This document shows positions 56,932 through 64,000 of a stretch of DNA of 64,000 nt, piece after piece (position 1 is the first letter of the stretch; the number at the start of each line of letters is the position of its first letter). The DNA lies in NCBI GenBank assembly GCA_050084515.1, contig CM114272.1, forward strand, positions 41,912,001-41,976,000. Direction: 5' to 3'. The position numbers and the translations under genes are program-made. Under the pieces are notes generated by a model, which saw only the letters and a list, made by a program, of their open reading frames with translations, was not told the origin of the DNA and ran no database searches. The stretch comes from Blasia pusilla. Its lineage: Eukaryota > Marchantiophyta > Marchantiopsida > Blasiales.

Positions 56932-58660
56932 TTGTATCGTAGTCACAATGGAGACTTGGAGCTAGATATGGGCCCTAAGTTGACAGGAGGAGAGCGGAGT
57001 GGGATACACCTATTCCTTAGGAGTTATAGGAGTTGTTTTGAATTTAGTATGCATGATTTGGGTATGCTGAAGGGTCCAAGGATCCGCATTGAGTTTTCGA
57101 GTGACACGCGGATCTTCCGAAGACCCTACAGGTACAGTGATATGGAGAGGGATTTGATTCAGAGTAGGAGCCAAGACTTTGTTGGAGCAAGACTAGTGGA
57201 GATGTCGCATGGAGAGTATGCATCTACCACTGTCACGCTCGCCAAGAAGGATGTGCATGGCAATTGGACGGATAGGCGAATGTGTGGAGATTACCGACCT
57301 ATCAATTAGCAGACAAAGTTTGATAGATATGCCATGCCCATCCATGAGGAGATCTTTGATGCGATGGACATGCAAAGGTCTTCAGTTCATTGGATTTGCA
57401 AGCCGGATACCATCACCTGCCTATCATATTGGAGGACAGGCAGAAGATAGCATTTTGGAGCATCGATCCTCACAAGAGGGATTTTTTGTACCAATGGCGG
57501 TTCTTACCGTTCGGGTTAAGGAATGCCCCAACTGAGTTTCAGAGGGTCATGGATAGGATCTTGGCAGGTCTGGATTTTGCTAGGTGTTATATTGATGACA
57601 TCATAGTCTTTAGCGCCACGGTTGAGGAGCATGAGCGACATCTAGAGAAGATGTTTTGACGATTGCACTTAAATGGGCTGAAGCTATATCCAGGCAAGTG
57701 CAAGTTCTTCTACAACCAGATTGAGTACTTGGGTCATACGATATACCCTGGGGGCCTTGGTGTGCAACAGACAAAGATAGAGGCTATTTCACGCATTCCA
57801 CGTCCTACTGATGTGAGTCGAGCTTGTACATTCATGGGATTGGCGAACTTCTATCAACGGTACGTCAAGGGTTTCAGTTTGATTGTGAAGTCGCTAACCT
57901 TGATGACCAAGGTGGATCAGGAGTGGTAGTGGGGGGATGAGCAAGAGAGAGCATTTCTGATGCTCAAGGATAAATTGACGTTTGCGCCCATATTGAGGAG
58001 ACCGATCAGGGGGCGTCCTTTCCAATTGCATACCGATTGGAGCATGTTGGGGCTTGCATCCGTGCTCACCCAACATGACGATGATGGTAGAGAGTTCGTG
58101 GTGGCTTATGATAGTCGTTTGAACAACGCTGCAGAGGCAAAGTGTAGCTAGTATGAGTGTGAATGCTTGGCTGTAGTGTGGGCTGTCGCACATTTCAGAT
58201 ATTATCTATTCGGAAATCCCTTTACCATCATTATTGATCATCAGCCACTTAAGTGGTTCATGGAGTCCGACAGGCTTACAGGGAAGCTTGCGAGGTGGGC
58301 TCTTTTGTTGCAGAAGTATGACTTCTAGGTGGTGCATAGACGTGGGACGCTCAACCAGGATGCAGATGGTTTGAGCCGTAATCTTTGCCCGAGACAGCAA
58401 GATGCGATTGGAGCTCGTTGGCATGGTGAGATTGATGAGGAGTTGGTGCTAGGATGGCATACGTCAGCCTATTTGGGCTTGTTGGCTATGGAGAGCCAGA
58501 TTGCTGAGACTTTGATGGCGAGGTCTGATGGAGAGTCCTTAGATCTAGAGGCTGGTGAGGAGACGACAAGTGGTCAAGACATTCCCGTAGTGGTCTTGGA
58601 ATACCTACGTACTAGCAGCATCGTGAGCATAGTGGGTGCTAGAGAGCGGGATCGGATCCT
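56932..58660 (+). pseudogene. Reverse transcriptase and RNase H (copy 2)
   Basis: 56,932-57,309 gives DLGMLKGPRIRIEFSSDT, EMSHGEYASTTVTLAKKD and DRRMCGDYRPIN, then TAG (57,307-57,309; CAA in copy 1). 57,390-57,659 gives LQAGYHHLPI, FLPFGLRNAPTEFQRVMDR and CYIDDIIVFS (catalytic YIDD present), then TGA (57,657; CGG in copy 1). 57,663-57,929 is the thumb. 57,960-58,430 is RNase H (LHTDWSMLGLASVLTQ, IDHQPLKWFM with TDH changed to IDH). 58,329-58,664 is the acidic tail. Confidence 0.88.
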
Positions 58661-58760
58661 ATAGCGAGCTAGATGGTTCCAGTGGGAGGGCACACATGTG
58701 TTGCGAGTATGGAAGGATGGTAGAGTGCGTGGAGTGCCTCATCCTTCGTAGAGAGCACGT

Positions 58761-59509
58761 TTGGTACGTCATGCCCAAAAGGAGTTGGGTCATTTTGGAG
58801 TGAAGCGAACGTACAACTTACTCCGGATTCATTATTGGTGGCGAGGCATGCAAACTGACGTTCAGCAATTTGTTGCCAGATGCATGGTGTGTGATCGAGT
58901 CCGAGCATCGTTCATTGCTCCGACTCCACAGTTGGATCCACTTCCAATCATGGGTTTAGGTTATAGATGGATTTTGCAGGACCTTTGCCTTTGATAGAGC
59001 GCCATAGTCATTATGTGCTGGTGATGGTCGAGCACTTCTCGAAGTGGATAGAGTTGGTTGCATTTCCTGAAAAAGCGAGTGAGGGAGTAGCGTATGCCTT
59101 CCTAGATCGAGTGTTGAGTCATTACGGTGCACCATCTAAGGTGTTGACAGACCAGGGTACAAAGTTTTTCAAGGAGTTTTAGGGCTTGTGTGATCAAGCA
59201 CTGATCAATCACCGCACTACTTTGGGAGATCATACGGAGGCGGATAGACTAGCAGAGCGGGTTGTTTAGACGGTGAAGAGAGGGCTACGCAAGTATGGCT
59301 TGCAGAGAGGTCACCTAGGAGATTCGGACCTTGAGTTGCCGTGGTTGGCGATGGGATATAGATTCAACAAGCAGACATCCTTAGTGTCTTTCTCATCGTA
59401 CTTATTGCTTTATGGCCGAGAGCCAGATTTACGTGAGGTGTTGAACTTGAGGATCCTGATGTATGGATGCGAGCATGTTCTCAGAGGGCTGAGTTGTTTC
59501 GGAGAGTGA
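58761..59509 (+). pseudogene. Integrase (copy 2)
   Basis: It has RHAQKELGHFGVKRTYNLL with the His pair and VARCMVCDRV with the Cys pair, then MDFAGPLPLIERH (58,967), VLTDQGTKF and a degraded HTEADRLAER. Stops at 59,180-59,182 and 59,267-59,269 replace CAG codons of copy 1. The fragment from 59,273 continues KRGLRKYGLQRG. Confidence 0.88.
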
Positions 59510-59589
59510 TGCCCATGGTGTTTGAGAACTTGGCGATTGCTCAACATCGGGATACGTTGAGATATGCGACTATTCGGAGAGGTGGTTAT

Positions 59590-59982
59590 TGACCTACTAT
59601 CCGGAGATTTCATCAAGGAGACTATGTCTACTCGCAGAAGATGGCATCCACAACGTTGGATGTGACTGCAGAGCGCACCATCTTGAGAGTGCGTGAGGTT
59701 TTGCCATCCGGTGTTATCTTATTGGAGGGACGCGATGATATGGTTTGGAAGGACCATATGCGTAACTGTGCGCCATGTCATCTTTCGAACATTGACGGTA
59801 CAGTTGATCCGAGCTTAGCAATAGTTCCTGCAGGCTTGCGGTGTATGTTGTATGGTTCCACCCATGGTGCAGCCATTATGCTAGTCTGTGATGGATGTTC
59901 GAGAGGATGGCATATGGCATGTTTGATGCCACCTCTCACTAGGGTTCCTTAGGGACGATGGATGTGTCCCAAATGTACATAG
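59590..59982 (+). pseudogene. Integrase tail and PHD finger (copy 2)
   Basis: TLDVTAERTILRVREVLPSG and VILLEGRDDMVWKDH show the intact GPY/F-like tail that is frameshifted in copy 1. The PHD finger follows: RCMLYGS (second zinc Cys is Tyr), VCDGC, GWHMAC, a TAG near its end (59,950), and GRWMCPKC. The same domain at the same place in an older copy proves that the PHD finger belongs to the element. Confidence 0.88.
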
Positions 59983-60299
59983 AGTAGGTAGTTCTACATT
60001 CTGACTTGTGTCTATGACATGGATGACAAGAAAGCGACTAAGGATGGGGCCACATGAGCATCTGACCTTCTTGCTCTTAGCGTCCGAGAGATGTATGTCA
60101 TGGTAGGTAGGGATAGATGGCTATCTGGAGTTAGAGGGACCTAACCACCAGCTAGGGGGCCGATTGGAGATATTTTGGTATTTCTTGTCTCGTTGTTGGA
60201 TGCCATGAGTTTATGTGTGTGTTGGGTGATAGCGATGTATGTTGTGTAGCAATGTGCATACGCATGACATCTTTCTTACGTCATATTATTGCACAGCAT

Positions 60300-60560
60300 C
60301 GGACTTAGTCTCATAGACTAGGTATCGAGGAAAGATGATGGTTCAACATTGACAGAAGCAAATGAATTTGTGGGTTATGTGACATAAGAAGTATTGAGGA
60401 TGAAGAACATGTGTTTATTGCATGTTTGAGATATGAAAATATTAGACTAGCTCATAAAATTGATGTGAAGAATTTCTATTCTTTGTTACAAGTAGTGCTT
60501 TATGATTTAGGTTGTTATATTAGAAATATAATTATTCACCATTCAAGTGTTGTAGGCATT
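60300..60560 (+). pseudogene. Possible LINE C-terminal zinc-binding fragment
   Basis: One frame reads ICGLCDIRSIEDEEHVFIAC followed by LRYENIRL. This resembles the Cys-rich tail of many LINE proteins (CxxC..xxEDExHxxxxCxxY..xR). The text GACCCTTTGGGTCCGACGGG further on may be its 3' UTR. No reverse transcriptase upstream, so only a tail is present. Confidence 0.4.
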
Positions 60561-61130
60561 GGTTAGGATAAGAACTCGAGGGTATCTTTCTCTTTCAATG
60601 TATTACTTCTGATGTTTTCTTAGCCTTTTGACCCTTTGGGTCCGACGGGCTTGATTTACTTATCATTTAATATATCATTATGCCCCAATTGGAACTTTTT
60701 TCTTTCTTTCTCTTGCTCCATCTAACTTATTCACGTGTCTTCAAATTACTTTCTTTGCACCCTTGTCAAAGTGATGTTACAGTTTGCAAGAAAGTTCAGT
60801 ATTTTCATAAAACATAAATAAACTGAATGTCTACAAATTTTCTATTATAATTCAAATTTTTTTCTTCTCCACATATAAAATACTTACTTAACAACTTCCA
60901 AATAACTAATTACATAAATATACATTATAAATTTTAATTTTATCCATCTAATTTATTAAAATTTCCTACACACTTGTCTCAAAATTATTTTATTTCCATC
61001 CCTTTTAAAATCCTGAAATTTTAAAATGTTTTTTATTTAAAAAAATATAAATGGATGAAATATTTGAAAAGTTTCTCATGTAATTTTTTTTCCACACGGA
61101 TACGTACGTATCAACTTCAAAATCACGTCA
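60561..61130. other. AT-rich spacer, nothing recognised
   Basis: A/T-rich non-coding sequence with no motif or repeat copy. Confidence 0.4.
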
Positions 61131-61139
61131 TACATACAC

Positions 61140-62640
61140 CATGGCAATGTCTGGGGAGAACAAGGATTACGTGTTGACCTAGCCGAAAGAAATTTAGAAT
61201 TTCCAATTCAATTTTCCAACAGGGGCGAAATATAGGGGCCCTCTTTTGTATTTTATTTCTTTAGCCCGTCGGATTAAGAAACATTTCAAAATTTACCGCT
61301 CTCGTTATTGTAGAGATTCGAAATGTACCGATTCTCGAAAAAAAACTACATTTCCACCGACTCTGGTATAAGACTTTAAGACGCAAGCACGTATTGAAGT
61401 ACATTATAATAATCCGGACTGGATTCCGCCTACTCCCGGAGTCCCCATCCGGATCTGTCCATGCCAGAAGTGTCTCCCGGGGAGGACGATATGGTTAGTA
61501 TCGACAGCTTTCATTGCTGTCCAGAGATTCTTATTGCCTCAAAAAGACCCAAATTTAGCAAAAATGCGGAATGGTTTCCGTAGAAATTCACGTTAACCAT
61601 TTTACCAACGCCAACTCCTCCTCCGTTCGTGCCCGACCTCGACCTCGCGAGTTCTCGGCAATCTCTGGGGAGAACTGGGGTTTCATGTTGAGCTAGCCGG
61701 AAGAATTTGAGAAAATCCGATTCAGTTTCTCACTTACCGACTAAAAATTGACATTTCAGGCAGGGGTAACTTTGTATTTGCATATGTTTAGCCGGCCAGA
61801 ATGAAGAAAAGTTCAAAAATTGCCGTTGGATTTTACACAGACCAAAAATATACCCGTTGTCACGAAAAACTCCTCGGACCATGGTTCTCGGATGCCACCA
61901 CATCCACTTAGCCAACTCTCCATAATCTCCACCTTCATCATGTGATGTGCTAACATCTTATATAATAATTAGGCTCTTTACCCTCCCAGGGAATTTAAAT
62001 GCATACTGCCTTTATTGCACTAAAGCAATAAAGGCACTAAAGCAATAAAGGCTGTCGATACTAGGTCTAATGCTCAGCGTCTCGCGGAGTGCGGAGCAAT
62101 GTCCGGGGAGAACCGGGCTTACGTGTTGACCTAGCCGGAAGAAATTTAGAATTTCCGATTCACTTTGCAAATCAACGGCCAAAAACCTACAGAATACAAA
62201 ATTCTCTTTCATAATTGTATATCTTTAGCCGGCCGGATTCAAAAAAATATCAAAAATTACCGTTCTCGTATGTAGAGACCGGTAGTTCTTTTGCGAGAAC
62301 CGATACATTTCCGGTCTCTACATACGAGGACGGTAATGTACCGTTTCTCGCAAAAAAACTACCTGGACCGTGGTGCGGACCGTCCAGGCACTCTAGTCTC
62401 CCGGAGTCCTGGTCCGGATCTGTCCTTGCGAGGAGTCTCTCGCGGAGTCAGGGAGAGTCCAGCCCAACGGCCCTTTCCTTCCAAATCTTGAGATCTGGCG
62501 CATTGTGGGCAGTACCAGAAAATATCGCCGACTATACGAGGGCGACTGGGGGACGGTCCAAGGCATATGCACCTGCGTCGCATCGCGTTAGTAACAGTCA
62601 GTGGGAGAGAGAAGCCGGGAGAACCCGCTAGATATAGAAC
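61140..62640. repeat. Cluster of three related repeats with long inverted repeats
   Basis: Three copies share GGGGAGAACxxGGxTTxxGT, TTGAxCTAGCCGxAAGAA, a TTTAGCCxGxCxGxAT block and a CGxAAAAAACTxC block: about 61,145-61,370, 61,650-61,890 and 62,095-62,375. At 62,255-62,325 the arm TCTCGTATGTAGAGACCGG is mirrored by CCGGTCTCTACATACGAG. Another hairpin GCCTTTATTGC/GCAATAAAGGC lies at 62,008-62,035, with a further copy of its right arm at 62,042-62,052. A related piece is at 30.69-31.13 kb. The class is unknown; foldback transposon is likely. Confidence 0.65.
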
Positions 62641-64000
62641 TAAGCATATGTGATCGAACGGTTTTTCCCATTCCGCTGGTCGTCCTTGGACAGGATCGTG
62701 CTCCCGCAACTTCACATCAGCCAAAACTTTAGAAGTGTTCACTCCCTAATGTGTGCCGTTGAAAGCGGCACTGCGGCTTTGCGAGACCAGGGTAAACGAG
62801 GCGTGGAGCGTGGAAACGGATCGGACCTGTCATGCGCAGGTCTTGCAGGACGATGTTCAGGGTTTGCAGGACGATGTTTAGGACTTGAAGCGCAAAGGAT
62901 GAGTGAAATTTCCCAACTTGGAATAATGTGCAAATCTTCACCATCACGGATTTCCCGCCAAAGGATGAGTGAACTTTCCTTAGATTTCATATATATGATT
63001 AAAGCAATATGGTCTGCTATCAAGAAAACAACCATACGGCCAGTAGTAGAGAATTTGTATGATGGGAGAATTTGTTTTGTATTTTTGTAGAAATTGGAAT
63101 GACTTTCGGAGTGAGCGGTGATGAGTGGTTTTGAATTGGTGATTGGAAGTGCTTTACAATTATTGAAAAAAGAAGTGTAAAGTGTTGAACTTTAACATGT
63201 GACATAGCTTATGAGGAAAGTAGGGATTTGGATAAGTTGGTAAGAAATAATTTATAACTGCAAGTACGTTGAATGTAGTTGTAGATAAGTTTGATTGGAA
63301 TAGCTTGGTTGAATGTAAGGTAAAAGTAGGGTTAAATTACGTGGACTGCACTCCAAGTTACTAAACGAGAAGTCTTCTCCCAATATGTGCAAAGGAGCAT
63401 TAGCATAGAATTGGTGCTAATTGTCATTAGAAATGTATAAGTTTGTATAGTAGCTTCCAACACTTAAAGGAAATAGCAAGAATGGGAAATGCAGAATGTT
63501 TACAAAGTGTTAAACTGAAAACTGATATTTATGGTCCAATATCTCTAGAAAACATGGCAATAACATGGTAATCTTCCTCGATGGAAATGCTCTAAGGAGA
63601 ATTCAAAAGTATATGCTAGCTCGCCTAAATCAGAGAGTGAATCGGAGGAAAGTGCGTAGTAAGGACTCTGTAAGAGCTTCCTCTTCCTTTTAAGGTATCT
63701 TGATGCTATAGACAGGTTATCCTTGTATTGGCTCTTGTATGATGTAGCTTTGAGCTTCTTATCCATAGCTTCATGTCTTATGTGAGTTAGAATACTCATG
63801 TGTTTTGATAGTGCAGTGTTCCTATCCTAAACCTCATCCAACTTCTTCAAAGCTCTGTTGTACACATGGAGTGGAACATGGGAGTTTGAAGAGTTCGCGT
63901 GAACTGAATGGGGATGAAGAATGAGGTGCCCTGTTGGGCTACTCAAAGAGTGATCATTCTGGTTGAAATTTGGACGTTGGCATGGAACCTTGGTCCTCAT
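62641..64000. other. Right edge, no recognised gene
   Basis: Short direct repeats are visible (TTGCAGGACGATGTT at 62,847 and 62,864; CAAAGGATGAGTGAA at 62,893 and 62,955). Frames at 62,359-62,742 and 62,650-63,090 have no motif. The last 900 bases look non-coding. Confidence 0.35.

Larger units (their letters stand above)
52812..60180 (+). mobile_element. Ty3/gypsy retrotransposon with DNA methyltransferase and PHD finger, copy 2
   Basis: Plus-strand element with the same domain order as copy 1: gag (52,812-53,720), two zinc knuckles (53,780-53,945), linker, protease (54,862-55,230), methyltransferase (55,640-56,800), reverse transcriptase (56,932-57,930), RNase H (57,960-58,430), integrase (58,761-59,510), PHD finger (59,842-59,976). 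It ends near a polypurine-like GCTAGGGGGCCG at about 60,160, matching AGCTAGGGGGGCGG of copy 1. Many stops interrupt it, and no LTR pair could be found. It is clearly older than copy 1. Confidence 0.88.

Noticed and set aside
41678-58666. Apparent shared stop after RDRIL in copies 1 and 2 (41,678 and 58,663)
   Set aside because: When the following bases are aligned with one gap, copy 1 has GAG opposite the TAG of copy 2, so the two stops are not the same site; unlike the UAG-CAACCA site.
62359-63090. Overlapping ORFs of 98-146 codons near the right edge
   Set aside because: No motif; they run across direct repeats and the foldback repeat.
1-64000. tRNA, rRNA or organelle genes
   Set aside because: I saw no cloverleaf-type or rRNA signature; a covariance-model scan would be needed to exclude small RNA genes.

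Overview
The window reads as nuclear DNA of a green plant (streptophyte). There are no operons. Two genes have a plant-like intron-exon layout, the mobile elements have plant-type tRNA-iMet primer sites, and the rest is nested, decayed transposons. Plant-specific repeats of a retroelement that carries a DNA methyltransferase suggest a charophyte or non-seed plant, but nothing here fixes the species. The only probable host genes are an EF-Ts exon at the left edge (2-209) and a three-exon heavy-metal-associated (HMA) domain gene at 32,006-32,677. A kinase-like pseudogene lies at 28,900-29,517.

Layout. 0.2-4.3 kb: no recognised gene. 4.3-13 kb: pieces of one Ty3/gypsy family ('family B', LTR ends TGT..ACA, primer site TGGTATYAGAGC-like), rearranged and stacked, with a hAT transposase remnant at 8.76-9.25 kb. 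13.4-18.7 kb (minus strand): an intron-containing Helitron with Rep and PIF1-like helicase, inactivated. 20.2-21.4 kb repeats a segment seen at 6.05-7.4 kb. 23.9-28.85 kb (minus): the best family B copy. 30.7-31.2 kb and 61.1-62.6 kb: a foldback-type repeat family. 33.35-38.8, 39.2-48.64 and 52.8-60.2 kb: three copies of a second Ty3/gypsy family.

That second family is the main discovery. Its polyprotein order is gag (two zinc knuckles) - aspartic protease - complete C5 cytosine DNA methyltransferase - reverse transcriptase - RNase H - integrase - PHD finger. Copy 1 (minus, 39.2-48.64 kb) has 623-bp LTRs that differ at 19 positions by hand count. Copy 2 (plus, 52.8-60.2 kb) has the same order and is more damaged. 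Copy 3 (minus, 33.35-38.8 kb) is fragmentary but still shows the methyltransferase. In copies 1 and 2 a UAG followed by CAACCA, a match to the known CARYYA readthrough context, sits at the same place between methyltransferase and reverse transcriptase. The design suggests an element that could methylate DNA and read chromatin at its integration site. All three copies in the window are broken.

A non-autonomous hAT-like family (ends CAAGG..TTGCAC, internal GTCCGTCC palindromes) has inserted into several of these elements.
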